64,000 bases of DNA from Mactromeris polynyma (Eukaryota > Mollusca > Bivalvia > Venerida > Mactridae): NCBI GenBank assembly GCA_032209605.1, contig JASFXZ010000003.1, positions 35,428,762 to 35,492,761 of the forward strand. The letters are read 5' to 3'. The translations under genes and the position numbers were made by a program. Of this stretch, positions 1-12,725 are shown in pieces (the stretch's first letter is position 1; each line of letters begins with the position of its first letter). Under the pieces are notes generated by a model. It saw only the letters and a list, made by a program, of their open reading frames with translations, was not told the origin of the DNA and ran no database searches.

Positions 1-1715
1 TCTTAGATTAGAAAGAAAATGACAAAGTACGGGGAATTTATTGACTTGAATTTTAAGTAACTTTAGAAAATCAACTTGTGACAATATTTTGCAAACGTTT
101 ACCTTTCTGATTGCTTCTTCAATTGTAATTTACGACTTTTTAGGCTTCTTATCCTTTCGTTGCGATGGAAGCTTTAATGAAAACTTCTTTAGATTCTATT
201 TGTCAAAATGTTCGTGTAATTTATAGGCCTATGTACAGTATATGACTATTCAACAATGTATATACAAAATAAATGTTCACATGTTTCGTCATAGTAAGAT
301 AGCAAAAAAAGAAAACCAATAAATATATTCTTTAAAAAAGTTGTTGCTAGTTTTAGTGTAGAAATGAGCGCGTATCTTGGTTCTGGTCAATAAGAAAAGC
401 TTATTTTCATGTCATGTCATTAACTCCATTATAATGTTCTGCTTAACATTCTGTTTAATAAATATATAACTAGTCAGTCTTCATCACTTATGCTTAAGTT
501 ATTAATCTTAATAAGAATGTTTGAAAAGAAATATACTGAATAAAAAACCCACCCACTTTTTACGATCATTTAAGAAGAAATATAAACCATTAATAGCACA
601 TCCACTTTTTCAATTCATGTTTTTTTTGGCAAAATATTTTTGGAATTTTAACAAAATGCAGACAATGTTGTTGTTCGTGGAAATACTAGGTATCTACCCA
701 CTGTTTGTTATTATTATAGTCAAAATGGTTAAATAATACCAATATCATAAATGCGTCAAGTGTCTGATTACTTGATGAAAATCGTAATGTAAAGTCTATA
801 TGAAAGAAATTGGTTATGTTTTACATTTATATCTGACAACATTTAAACAAAATTAGTCTTCTATGTAGATTCTAATCATGCAAGTATTTTATGGATACAT
901 GTTGAACCATACTTTTGCACGATACACTGTAATATCAAAGACTAATTTTGTAAATCTAAGATTAAAAATATCGGCATGATCAGACTAGGATATCCGCACA
1001 TGTATAGCATACACAGAGACTGAGTATTATGGACGTACCACAAAGCATGCTTTGCCTGTATGATTATGCCACTTATGTTACTCAGGGGAGGTTGAGGAGA
1101 AGAACTTATTTATTTTTGCGCTCGGTTGTTTCAACATATACTCTTCAAAGGTTTTATAAACAATATCAGTATAGGCCAGAAGCTCTCATACATGTGTATG
1201 TATACATGCCCTGTTCTATTCAGTGCTCCGACCAAATAGGTAAGTAATTGGTTCATTTATGCAGTCATCTGAACCAATAATATGAACATTTTAATTATCC
1301 TGTCCATATAATTTTTATCTACATCCAAGCCCTATCTTCATACCCAGGCCAGAAACCTCCAACAACATTGTCTTGTCCATTACATATCATTTTTAGAATT
1401 ACAATTTCTATGGCTTTAAATTATCATAACCACTTACATATGAGATGATCGTTGTAGTATATATTGGATGTTCAAACCTAATGATGTATTACCAGCGTAA
1501 GGGTCAAAATGAAAAATTGATTCGTACCGCCGCCTACCAATTAATGAATGTATGCATTTTGATAACATATTCCTAGATGCTGATTTTTTTTCTGCACCAA
1601 GCCTCCATTGTAATCTTACATTAAATGTAAGATATCCCAGGTGAAACAATTTGGTTAATATTAACTTATCAATGCTATGTTAATAAAACAAACACAAGTA
1701 TTATTCCGACTGAGT
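1..1715. other. intergenic, no gene recognised
   Basis: A+T-rich sequence with only short open frames (about 70 codons) that show no splice context, no domain and low-complexity composition. I see no tandem array, tRNA or inverted repeat here. The right edge is taken at the candidate poly(A) signals of the cyclophilin gene. Confidence 0.6.
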
Positions 1716-1718
1716 GAG

Positions 1719-1788
1719 TTTATTGCACAGACAATGGCGGTAACTCACACCAGGAACACATGCACGCACATTACTTACTGTTTTTATT
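1719..1788 (-). terminator. candidate poly(A) signals of the cyclophilin A gene
   Basis: On the minus strand two AATAAA hexamers occur at 1788-1783 and 1724-1719. They lie about 340 and 410 bp downstream of the cyclophilin stop codon at 2131-2133, a reasonable 3' UTR length. Which is used cannot be told from sequence alone. Confidence 0.45.
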
Positions 1789-2130
1789 TGTTAACTTGAA
1801 ATTTATACTGTATAGAAATAATAACACATCCTGCATCAATTGATATCATGTCAGTGAGCTTGTATTTGGTGTCACGACTAAACCTAAGACTCGGTTCCAT
1901 ACAAATTCGTCTTGAATTGAATAGCGCACAATAGTTATTCTTTTGTTAAATTCCACTTACACAGCTTTAAAAGCGATTCATTCGTATTTTAGTTGCCTTT
2001 GTATACAACAAAGTTCTATTAATGCACGTATTCCTCAGTCCGAACATCGGCAGTTTTTTATGTATGTGTTAATGGATCAATCTGAGCTAGACTGATCCCT
2101 AGTACACGACACGTGACCACACTATTTCTA

Positions 2131-5100
2131 TTACAGTTGACCACAATCGACAATAACGACCTTCTTGCTCGTTTTCCCGCTACTACTGCCAACTGATTCC
2201 ATCTTTTTCACGACATCCAATCCCTCCACGACAGATCCAAATACGACATGCTTGTTATCCAACCTGAAGGCAGAGGAATCAACAACACGTTGGGATTGAA
2301 CAACGATAGTATCAACCAATTGAAAAACTAAACATTTGAAGCGACAAATGACAAACTATCAGAAACATTTTTAAAAGCAGGTATAAGACTATAATATAAT
2401 TATTATACATAAGCGAATATGATTTATGTCGATTGCTACAATCTCTTATAAAATATATCCGCGTTATTGGATGGGCTGAGGAATATTGGGCGGTTCCGTT
2501 AGTACCCATTTTTTAGAGAGAACAAGGGATGTTCTATGTTTACCGGGTTTTATGTTCATTCAGTTACTGTCCAGTGATACAGGGACGTTCTGTATGTATC
2601 CTTATAATGGGGGATAATGGAATGATCACTATTTGGTATTTACAACGTTGCTGGGTGGATAATTGGGATTTATATTTACACCGACACTTGCGGGATATAG
2701 GGACACCTACTTGTTTTCAACAAATTAATCAGCTTTGACGTTTTGTCTTTACACAGAAAAGTTTATTATTTAAGCAGCTACACAGACTATTTTCATTTCG
2801 GTTATATGTCACTGGATAATTAAAGTGCGTACACATTTTGTTTTCAATTAAAATCAGATCCACATTATAATTGTCATAGAATACATAACAGACAGTCTGT
2901 TTTTGGAACAGTTTAAAACCTATGTAAAGCAAATGAAAGTTTACCATGCAGTTTTGACAGTGCAAAGAAAAAACTGCGATCCATTTGTATTTTTTCCAGC
3001 ATTGGCCATAGAAAGGATACCTGAAATTAGAGATTTAGAAAAAGAAATTAAGAATTGCAATGACTACCAGTAAATTACTGGTAATGGCACTCTTGATTGT
3101 CATCGGTAATCCCAATCATGGCATCCACATTCGATCCGTAAATTATCTTTGTTAGACAGTGAATTATACACACATGTAGTCCTACATTAGCGGAAATGTT
3201 ACCGTTTCATTAACGTCACTACCACAATTATGCAATATAGCATTCTTGATTCACACTGGTGTGTTGATTGATCACTAAAAGCAAGTTTATGTTTGGATGT
3301 GCTGAGATCTCAATAAAAGGTCAAGGATGTTTGACAGTTTTATAAGCATGTAATGAAATACGTTTCCTTGATCGTACAGTTACCATGATTTCTTCAAGTA
3401 TAAAAATGGCTCACCTGGTCCAGTATGCTTCAAATTGAAATTTTCATCAGCAAATTTTTCTCCGTAGATACTTTTTCCACCTGTACCATTATGATTTGTG
3501 AAATCACCACCTTGACACATGAAATCTGAGATGACACGGTGGAAGGAACTACCCTTGTATCCAAACCCTTTCTCACCAGTACATAGGGCCCGGAAGTTCT
3601 CTGTATGCGTAAAATGAAATAATAATTAAGAAGATAATAATAATTAAGAATAAAGAAAAATGATTTCAAAACTTAGCTACGTGTAAGTCAATGCTATACC
3701 AAGTACTTGGATATATATAAATATAGCATGATTGTATCCTTAGTTCTATCCCCTATTTATTAAGGCAAGTACATGTACGATCTTATAATTTGTCATTCTT
3801 CCAAATACTATGATACCATATTTCTCATGCATTGTATGTATTACATGTACATTATTTCAGTATAATCAATAGATTCTAATGGAAATGGGTACGGGCTAAC
3901 CTTTGGCAACGACCAACCTCCAGATAATATTAATACATGTATGTAATACATTCAATATCAAAGGGTGGATGGAAATCATGAACATCTAACGTACCTGCTG
4001 TCTTTGGAACGACATCTGACCGCAGCTGAAATTTCAGAGTGGAGATTTCTATTTTACTAGATTACAAATTTTACATCTAACTCAAATAATCGCGAAATAT
4101 CACCGAAACTGCCAACCTCCGCGCTGAAATTTGATTGGTTTCGACTGCAGCACAGGAATTAGTATGTATGTTCACAACTAGAACATTTTGCTTACTTAAA
4201 GTAGAACAGCCCTAATTGGTGCACTGTGTGTATTTGTGGTTATTATCCGTCGCCACCGGTTTCTCATACAGGCGATCGTTTATAATACAAAATCCTATTC
4301 GAAATTGGTTCAACGCGTCTAAAAACAAATAATTACAATACTTAAAAAGCGTGAATTTTTCATAAGGGGACGTAATTCAATGACAGTATTATATTATAAT
4401 ACACTGAATCAGATTGAGTGATCTCCCTTGAATCAGAAGTAAAAACTGACTGCTATATCAAGGAACTGTTCAAATTCGTGCGAATTGAGAAAGGAAAACT
4501 ATCCCTTAACTACATGCAACTAACATAATCACCATGTTTGCGCCATAAATTGAATGCTGACAATGTCAATACTGCACAAAGAAATTCGGAAGACTTAGGG
4601 GCCTATCCAAGATAGAAAAAAGACATTTCATTTAAACACTGGACTGTCCATTTATATAGTACGACCACAAAGTTTTGTTTTCGTTATTGTTTCCTTCATA
4701 GTCAGTTTTAATTAACAAAACAGAACATCAGAAAATTCGTATTGTTTCTTATGAGCATATTATAGAGGTTTTCCCGCCAGAACAACCTAAAACTGACCAC
4801 GTGGTTTCATTCCGTATACAAGAAAAGTTTGTCTTGGACTAACGTTTTGCAGATTGTTTCTATAATTACGATGTTATAATCGCTGTCATCATTTAACAAA
4901 CACTAGTTTTAAATTTAATTTCCAATTCATTGTTTATGAGACCTCACGTTATTCTGTGTTTATCAGATAACACTCAATTAGGTATGAATAGAGTCGCTTT
5001 AAAAGCAACAAACCAAAATAACAAAACTGGTAGGCCAAATATGAAGAAATCTCTTGCAGTTCAAGTGTATTGCACAAGAATATTACAAAATATGCAATTC

Positions 5101-5289
5101 TAAACTAGCATAATTATACAAGCTACCGCACATTTCAAAATGGCGAACAAACGGGGTATTCTTGGATACCGCGTTTGAATTAACTTACATCGAATATTGA
5201 ACTTTACAAATATTTTATACCTCCATAACAATTCTTTCAGCAGCTTGTCCACCAATTGAAATATCGAAATAGCACTTCGGCTTCGCCAT
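2131..5289 (-). CDS. PPIA: cyclophilin A-type peptidyl-prolyl cis-trans isomerase, five coding exons
   Basis: Cytosolic PPIase that isomerises Xaa-Pro bonds in protein folding and is the cyclosporin A receptor in this family. Coding exons on the minus strand are 5289-5221, 4025-3995, 3600-3415, 3020-2945 and 2263-2131 (69+31+186+76+133 = 495 nt). Every junction is GT..AG and the phases join without a break, giving 164 aa, the usual cyclophilin A length. The start reads [14 protein letters not shown]. The core has [14 protein letters not shown] followed by GKSIYG, with the active-site Arg, Phe, Met and Gln, then [14 protein letters not shown], which holds the Trp that contacts cyclosporin (its codon is split between exons 4 and 5), and the end is VVIVDCGQL. 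There is no signal peptide or extra domain, so it is the cytosolic form, not the cyclophilin B/C secretory type. It is unrelated to the Kir genes next door. The intact frame argues against a pseudogene. Confidence 0.95.
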
Positions 5290-7120
5290 TTTCCAAGTTT
5301 ACTCCGATTTTCCGAAATATGAACACCGAACGTTCTAGCACACAACAAGTCTCCGCGTTGACGATGTCCTTGACACTAAACGGGCTACGTGTTCAGGTAG
5401 ACAGTGAAGTGAATCGGTGACTCTTTTCGTGCAAATATGCTTACTGCCGACAAACAAAAAAATTATAAATAGTTCAACTATACGCATATTAAATAATGTC
5501 ACGCAACTATGTGCACACTTAATTTACATGTCAAGTGTTTACTTACTGTCTATGTTAATATGATGTGTATTCAGTTATATGTATTTGAAGCTGTTTTTCT
5601 GATATTAGGAAGAAATATTTTATAGGCATGGGTGTTACTGGTTTAATAATAAAGTACTTTTTATATGTAACTCTTCAGTAAACGGAGGAAGAAAAGTTGT
5701 ATATACCAGTTCCGTAGCTATGCTGAGACACACCGAGGCAGCTGCTTTTGTTAAAATTTCCAAAGCAATCGTTGAGGACGAAAGTCTTAATGGTTTTGCA
5801 CTTTGGTTTGCACACAAAAACATGCGAATCGACTACTTGGACATTTTTCAGCTGTGGGACGCTCCGGGACATCAAAAATTGCCATTGCTTTCGATTCATA
5901 CTATTAAAAAAAAATTGCAATTGATAAATCACTTCACTGTACATTAAATAACCAGAAAACGCAGGTGAACCCTTCTGTACGCATTCCCCTGGGGGAGGAC
6001 ACTCCCAGTCCCACCTTCATTGCCTCGGTTTAATTTTGCCTCAAGCTACGGGCCTGTATACATGCATACAATATATAATATAATATACCAACACTAAGTC
6101 ATGGTTGATTCACGCCGTTTTTCTACGCTCATAGATCTAATGTGTTCTGAAATATGAACCTAGCATCCATGAAAACATAATAATAATCATTCATGTAGGA
6201 CTTTATATTCTAGTTTTATTGTTGATTTTTTCTACCGTTTACGTCGTTGACTATACTAATGCCTAGTACTGAAATTTTAAGGATTGAATAATATCATTTC
6301 AAATACTGAGCAAAGCAATGATATGATAATAAATAACTAGTAATAATTATGAAGAGTCATAAACGATAAGTCAGTTGTGCAAAAAAATCGAGCTTCGCCC
6401 TTTTACGTTGAAGATACGATATTGAAGCGAATTGTATACTTTGAGCATTACGTGTGCATTATTAACGGCATGATTTCTCTTTTGCAGAAAAAAACCAATA
6501 TAAAACTTATAAAATGAATATCAATTTAATGCTTTTCAATTTATTTTATATAAGTTATACAGGTGATTTGTCTAAACAATTGCAACATCTGTACTACATT
6601 ATAAATAGCATTACTATGATAATTTAAAATAAAGCAAATAAACAGTGTGTATTCGAAATATATTGCCTGAATTTCTTACATTTGAGATACACCTCCATTG
6701 AAGAATATACATGTATGTTTTCGAGAAATATAAAAGACAAAAAATACAAACATTATGGTTCTAATTAACAATGTAATTACACTTAATTATGATAATTCTG
6801 TGTGTTAATAAGTGTTCTCATCAAGTTGATATCGTAATTGTAAGAATATCAGTTTCAAAATTAAACAACTGTTAGTACTGTGTCTATAATTATCAGATTG
6901 TTTGTTTAAATGTCAATCAACAGATATTAATCGATTACGTTATCTTTAAAACGTTATAAAATGAAAATGAAATAGTATAGAGTCAAACGGTTTTCATTTT
7001 TAAAGTCTTAATGTATAAGCACCAGAAACTGTGAAAACCTGAAAATCGAAAATTTTGTCATTAAGCCCCGTTTTCTTGGAGAACGACCCATATACATGTA
7101 TATTGGTCCCAGGTTTCATC
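5290..7120. other. intergenic between cyclophilin and a minisatellite
   Basis: The proximal part should hold the cyclophilin promoter and 5' UTR, but I see no clear TATA or initiator. A coding-like block at about 5650-5945 is described separately. A C-rich patch at 5980-6060 looks like the edge of a dispersed repeat. The rest is A+T-rich and featureless. Confidence 0.5.
5655..5947 (+). pseudogene. possible exon or gene fragment, unrecognised
   Basis: This block is visibly richer in G+C than its surroundings and stays open on the plus strand through about 90 codons. It includes FALWFAHKNMRIDYLDIFQ and DAPGHQKLPLL before the frame runs into lysine/leucine-rich A+T sequence and stops. The composition is protein-like (acidic, basic and aromatic residues well mixed), but no family is recognised. 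There is no clear donor site. It could be an old transposon-protein fragment, a lone exon or chance. The opposite strand is also open but has a less protein-like composition. Confidence 0.2.
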
Positions 7121-7122
7121 AG

Positions 7123-7818
7123 GTGTTGCATACCCTGTGTGTTGAATACCCTGTGTGTTGAATACCCTGTGTGTTGAATACCCTGTGTGTTGAATACCCT
7201 GTGTGTTGAATACCCTGTGTGTTGAATACCCTGTGTGTTGAATACCCTGTGTGTTGAATACCCTGTGTGTTGAATACCCTGTGTGTTGAATACCCTGTGT
7301 GTTGAATACCCTGTGTGTTGAATACCATGTGTGTTGAATACCCTGTGTGTTGAATACCCTGTGTGTTGAATACCATGTGTGTTGAATACCCTGTGTGTTG
7401 AATACCCTGTGTGTTGAATACCCTGTGTGTTGAATACTATGTGTGTTGAATACCCTGTGTGTTGAATACCATGTGTGTTGAATACCCTGTGTGTTGAATA
7501 CCATGTGTGTTGAATACCCTGTGTGTTGAATACCCTGTGTGTTGAATACCATGTGTGTTGAATACCATGTGTGTTGAATACCCTGTGTGTTGAATACCAT
7601 GTGTGTTGAATACTATGTGTGTTGAATACTATGTGTGTTGAATACTATGTGTGTTGAATACCATGTGTGTTGAATACTATGTGTGTTGAATACCATGTGT
7701 GTTGAATACCATGTGTGTTGAATACTATGTGTGTTGAATACTATGTGTGTTGAATACCATGTGTGTTGAATACCATGTGTGTTGAATACTATGTGTGTTG
7801 AATACTATGTGTGTTGAA
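7123..7818. repeat. minisatellite, 16-bp unit, 43 copies
   Basis: Tandem 16-bp unit of the form CCCTGTGTGTTGAATA. I count 43 copies, nearly all differing only in the CCCTG / CCATG / CTATG position. The first 12 copies are all CCC, the middle is mixed, and the last 13 contain only CCA or CTA. Because three units make 48 nt, long repetitive frames exist on the minus strand, but these are artefacts of the array. Confidence 0.97.
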
Positions 7819-7819
7819 T

Positions 7820-9195
7820 GAGTCAGTTCAGAAGCAGCATCTGATGACCATATCTGTGACACCTGTTGACGTACCTTCCGTGCGAGGATTGGACTCATCA
7901 GCCATCTTCGTACACACAGAAGATAATCATCGACCTGATGATGTGGTCATATTCGCAGTGCGATGGACGACAACGACAACATCTATACAGTGGCCAAACG
8001 TTAACTTTGTATTCCCAGAAGTGATTATAAATATCTTTTGGACAAGTTCATACAAAACTTAGGTTGTGCAAGGTTAAGTTTGAAAATAATATCAAAGACT
8101 TATTTCTGTTTCCTTCACAATAGACATAGTGCGAGGCTGACCTATGTTACTTTACAACCTAGTCATACTCACCAGCTTACTGGTCAAATTAAACGCTTGT
8201 AGAATACTGTTCTGGAAGTTCACAATAAATGGACTCGTCCCAGAGTTAGGAATCACGGTATCGTTGGTGCCTGTGGTACTATTTTATAGTCCCTTGTTTG
8301 TTTCTGTAGCCTTGTTCTTAATTAACGTTGTTCAACCATCCTCATACTTTCATGGTATACATGAATCGAGATAATACAAGGTTGTTGTTGTTGTCGGCTC
8401 TACAGTGGTTTGTTGGTGACTTGTTGATTTAACCCTTTTCTACCGAACGTCTGACTCACGAATATCAAAATTTAAAAAAAGTCACGCATGGTTTAAAACA
8501 TTGCAAAATGGAAATAACTGACTGACAAAGCTTATAAACTTTACGGATGTAGAATGCATTGAAACGTGTAAAGATACAATGAGTGACGAGAGTTAAATAG
8601 TTTTTCAATATTAATTGTTCATAAGAAATGTTATTTAGGCCTTTGCTGAATTGTAGAGACGAGTACAAATATGGAATGCCTGTTTAGTGTTTTTTTACAT
8701 ACATTACTGTACAACAAAAGCAAAAACACAATATAAATACGTATGTAATATCCGCAGGTTGGCTAGTTCTTCGTAATGTTTGCATTCTTCGTATTTGAAT
8801 TCACATAATTATAACTTTAGTTGAATTTTAAAACAGGACGTGCTCTACATATTTACTGAACATAGCAGAAACTTCATAAATGACGTCAGTTTTCGTGTAT
8901 TTAGTACATTGTATTTATCAGTCAGTGTGATAAATGTAAAGGACGACGTCATTATCTCGCGGACAACGTTGTCAACGTTCAAGTTGCGTATACATTATCA
9001 TATATCCTCGAGGCAATGCTAATTTGTACAATTAATTATACGACGATAATGTTGTGGAAACATTCACGTGTAATACATATACTCGGACAGTTTAACGACA
9101 CATTCTGTCCCGTCGTTTTGTATTCAAGTGTTCATGTCAGGTCTGCCCAATACGCGTACAGATCAAGGGAAACTTTCATGTAACAGCAATTTTTT
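7820..9195. other. intergenic, no gene recognised
   Basis: The first 250 bp after the minisatellite are more G+C-rich and open on the plus strand (7811-8062) but match nothing I know. A hydrophobic frame at 8144-8374 has no supporting context. Otherwise A+T-rich unique-looking sequence. Confidence 0.45.
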
Positions 9196-9199
9196 GTAT

Positions 9200-9318
9200 T
9201 AGGCCTACAAATCATTTCATGGAAAAATATGAACGATTCACCGTAAAAACTTAAAATTTAGGCCTACAAATCATTTCATGGAAAAATATGAACGATTCAC
9301 CGTAAAAACTTAAAATTT
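9200..9318. repeat. two-copy direct tandem repeat, 59-bp period
   Basis: A 59-bp segment starting AGGCCTACAAATCATTTCAT is present twice in perfect head-to-tail order (starts at 9201 and 9260). This looks like a recent local duplication. Confidence 0.95.
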
Positions 9319-9384
9319 ATACAACAACATGACATAAACACACATGGCCTTGTACACTAATTCATCTCTGCTCTGTTGTTGATT

Positions 9385-10080
9385 ATATACAACACCTTAA
9401 TGTCTGAGGCCCTTCAATGATATACATCACCTTAATGTCTGAGGCCCTTCAATGATATACATCACCTTAATGTCTGAGGCCCTTCATGATATACATCACC
9501 TTAATGTCTGAGGCCCTTCAATGATATACATCACCTTATTGTCTGAGGCCCTTCAATGATATACATCACCTTAATGTCTGAGGCCCTTCAATGATATATC
9601 ACCTTATTGTCCGAGGCCTTTCAATTATATACATCACCTTAATGTCTGAGGCCCTTCAATTATACACTATCACCTTATTGTCTGAGGCCCTATAATTATA
9701 TACATCACCTTAATGTCTGAGGCCCTATAATTATATACAGCACCTTAATGTCTGAGGCCCTTCAATGATATACATCACCTTAATGTCTGAGGCCCTTCAA
9801 TGATATACATCACCTTAATGTCTGAGGCCCTTCAATGATATACATCACCTTAATGTCTGAGGCCCTTCAATTATACATCACCTTATTGTCTGAGGCCCTT
9901 CAATTATACATCACCTTATTGTCTGAGGCCCTTCAATTATATACATCTCCTTAATGTCTGAGACCCTTCAATTATATACTATCACCTTAATGTCTGAGGC
10001 CCTTCAATTATATACTATCACCTTAATGTCTGAGGCCCTTCAATTATATACTATCACCTTAATGTCTGAGGCCCTTCAAT
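9385..10080. repeat. minisatellite, about 35-bp unit, 20 copies
   Basis: Twenty copies of a unit containing CACCTTAATGTCTGAGGCCC followed by a variable ATATACATC-type spacer. Spacing runs from about 30 to 38 bp because the A+T-rich spacer changes length. Variants include TTATTGTCTGAGG, GTCCGAGG and GTCTGAGACC. No open frame is maintained. Confidence 0.97.
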
Positions 10081-10084
10081 TAAA

Positions 10085-10640
10085 ATAGCAACCGTACAAA
10101 CCTTATACAAACATAAAAACAATACAATGACATATATTACAAACATTGGTCGAAATGAAGAAAATCACTTTAATTATTTCAAAATTCAAACCGTTCCACA
10201 GTTGTCGCTCCTGCTTCGCTCCCATTGACATTTCAGTCCGTCCGTCACATGGTTTTTAACATGACCGGGATATCATTTAACTGCGTTCATAGATACATTC
10301 AAGATAAAAAACATTTTCACACAAAACAAGTGAAAATGGCGGTTGATCTTAGTGAATTGTACCAACTGGATTCCATTGTAGAACATTGTCAAGGCACTGA
10401 ACAGTTCAAATGTATACTGGCCTAAATTCGTGAAATAATACAGATGTTGGTGTTCTTGTATAGTAAGTTCAGTAAAAACTGTCGTGAAGGATTACTAAAG
10501 AGTAAATACTTTCTCAAAATATACGCTTTTGCGGGTTTTTTTTGTATTAAAACTCTTGTAATTAGTCGTTCATTGGGGGTGAATGTGGGATCGTAGCAGG
10601 AACGACAACTCTGGGTAGAGGTTGGTAAAAATATCTAAGT
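10085..10640. other. 3' flank of Kir-A, no further gene recognised
   Basis: This stretch should contain the Kir-A 3' UTR. The only candidate signal I see on the minus strand is an ATTAAA at about 10174-10169. A short plus-strand frame at 10225-10425 has no supporting evidence. Confidence 0.4.
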
Positions 10641-10641
10641 A

Positions 10642-11931
10642 TCACTTCGGGCGTCCAAACTCGAAGTCCCATTGTTCGTCAATCTCCGTCAAATCAAATT
10701 GCTCGTAGTCAACAATATGTTGATAGCCATTTCCATTCTTGTTTCGCACAAGGTTTGGACTGATGTCCACGAACTGTCTACATAATTCTATTTCATGAGC
10801 GAGGTACGATTTGCGTAGCTGTGCATTCTGTCCTGTTGCTTCAATGATTCCCTCAACAATGACAATGAGCTCTGAATTCGAATCCATTAATTTGTCAATT
10901 AATTCCTCCTGAGAGTCTGTAACTTGACAGTGGATAACCATTGGCCAAAGTAAATTTAAGTTTCTGCTTCCATTCTCAGATACGAATGTCACGTACGACT
11001 CATTTAATATTTCATCACCTTCGTCCAGTTTTTGTCGTTCAATGATTACACCAAAGCTATGAGCATTCACTAGTTCCGTTCTTCCTGCATTACCTATCCG
11101 TACCATAAGACACACATTATCATTGCACTTTCCTATGCAAGCTGTTTCACTAAACAAAACCGCTTTCGATGTCCTCTTTCCGGACTGTAACTTGGCTACA
11201 ACAAGACCAGCTGTGACACACTGGACAGCTACACCAATCATAAACTGTACATACACAACAAACACGGCTTCACTACATTCTGAAGTCGGGCTTCTAGATC
11301 CATACCCGATGGTATGTTGTGTTTCCAAGGAGAAAAGAAATGCTGTCACAAATGAATACACGTTTGTCATGCACGGTGTGAAGTTTGCATCGTCGTGTAA
11401 TTCCGGGTCAAGGTCACCATGCAATTTTGCAATGACAAAGTACAAAATTGCAAAGAATAGCCAAGTTAAAACGAAACCCAAAGCAAATATCACCATAATC
11501 CATCGCCATTTTAGATATAGAAGTGTCGTCAATGGATTACGTAAATATCGTCGTCGTTTTCCAAAACTTATTTGGTTCAGAGCAATCTGAACTTTACCGT
11601 CACGTGTGATAATTCGTGACTGGTTGTTGTTGTTGATCTGTGCCTTCAGCCGGGAAGTCCGGGTAACTAAATCACACGCCTTCAGAATCTCGCTCTGAAA
11701 AAAATAAATGGGCATGATAAGTTCTTTCTAATAGGACTACCATGTATATGTCTAGTATATACATTTATTACGAATGTTATATTATCGAGATACGCGTAAA
11801 TTACTACGCATTTGCATATTACAGCTTTATCTTCGCACATTGACAAACTTTTTTTCATGTACATTGTAAGATCACAACCAAATGCTTCTATAAAAAATGT
11901 GAAATCTTACCTTTAGTTTCGACCAGCCCAT
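10642..11931 (-). CDS. inward-rectifier potassium channel, Kir-A (divergent Irk paralogue)
   Basis: Tetrameric plasma-membrane K+ channel subunit. Coding exons are 11931-11911 (MGWSKLK) and 11694-10642, separated by a 216-bp intron whose acceptor is TTTTTTCAG. The apparent ATG at 11715 lies inside that intron and is not the start. The product is 357 aa. TM1 is about 72-96, the pore helix and filter are ETQHTIGYGSR with TIGYG at 135-139, and TM2 is about 148-174. Cys 115 and Cys 147 match the conserved extracellular disulfide pair of Kir channels. The cytoplasmic Kir domain follows and ends in an acidic, aromatic tail. Oddities are Gln 165 at the TM2 rectification-controller position (Asp in Kir2.1) and SGKRTSK in place of the usual PKKR phosphoinositide-binding segment after TM2. 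The cytoplasmic domain is also divergent where Kir-C matches the family (RKSYLAHEIELCRQF). It is transcribed away from Kir-B. Confidence 0.93.
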
Positions 11932-12725
11932 CCTCGGATATTGACAGATCACGTCAAGTTAACGTAAGTAACGTCCGTTATTATATTGAGCTTAAACCAC
12001 GTCGTAGTTAGCGTTGCGTACAATGAGTCACAATGGATTCGCCCTACTTTTTGCTTAATTATAAATGCTAGACAAATTGTCTATCATGTTTTTTTATAAG
12101 AAAAATAATGATTTATTCATGCCCACTGAATGTTGTACCACAGCTTCTGCGACACACGCGTATTTTGTAATCTAATGAACAATCTTGAACATTTAAGACC
12201 CGATAACATAATTTAGCGAATATAAATAATGCAGTCAAATGCAGACAACATGGATCGTTAATCAAGATGTACGAATAATCTACGTGAAAAGCGTCTTCAC
12301 GAAAATGCACGCGAGTTTTATTGTTACAGTGTAAATGTGGTTAACTGACAGGACACTATCATAATGTCCATGGCATACGTCACTAGGCGATAATAAAATA
12401 TATCAACCTTATGATATTTATTACAAATAGTGATCTAAATTAAGACGGTGATGTGTACAAATATTGTTTTGTGTTTTAGTGTTGTAGTTGTGAGAAAATA
12501 GTTATTGTTTGTTCGTGTTTCGTTCGTCAGTTACTTCGCTAGGCGCAGCTATTGAATGCAGTGTCACTCTTTGTAAAACACGTTTCGAACTAGACATTAA
12601 GCGCATCTTACATAAAAACGTAATGTGTTTACTCAAAAAATAAGTTCTCGTGGTTCGATGATGTTTGGATAAATTTCACAAAAAGCCTTGTTGAGAACTA
12701 ATAGGATAAGAAAACCCACAGAAAT
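11932..12725. promoter_or_regulatory. shared intergenic region between divergent Kir-A and Kir-B
   Basis: The two start codons face away from each other across 794 bp, so both 5' ends and promoters must lie here unless there are distant upstream exons. No TATA box, CpG island or consensus enhancer stands out. CACAG just before the Kir-B ATG (12717-12721) could be a splice acceptor, so Kir-B may have a non-coding 5' exon in this region. Confidence 0.5.

Noticed and set aside
7061..7600. 179-codon minus-strand frame
   Set aside because: It is the 16-bp minisatellite read in frame; 3 x 16 nt gives a 16-residue periodic peptide with no gene context.
11123..11590. 155-codon plus-strand frame
   Set aside because: Antisense shadow of the Kir-A coding exon.
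11695..11715. ATG at 11715 as the Kir-A start
   Set aside because: The seven codons after it read through a polypyrimidine tract ending in CAG, which is the splice acceptor; the upstream exon at 11931-11911 supplies the start.
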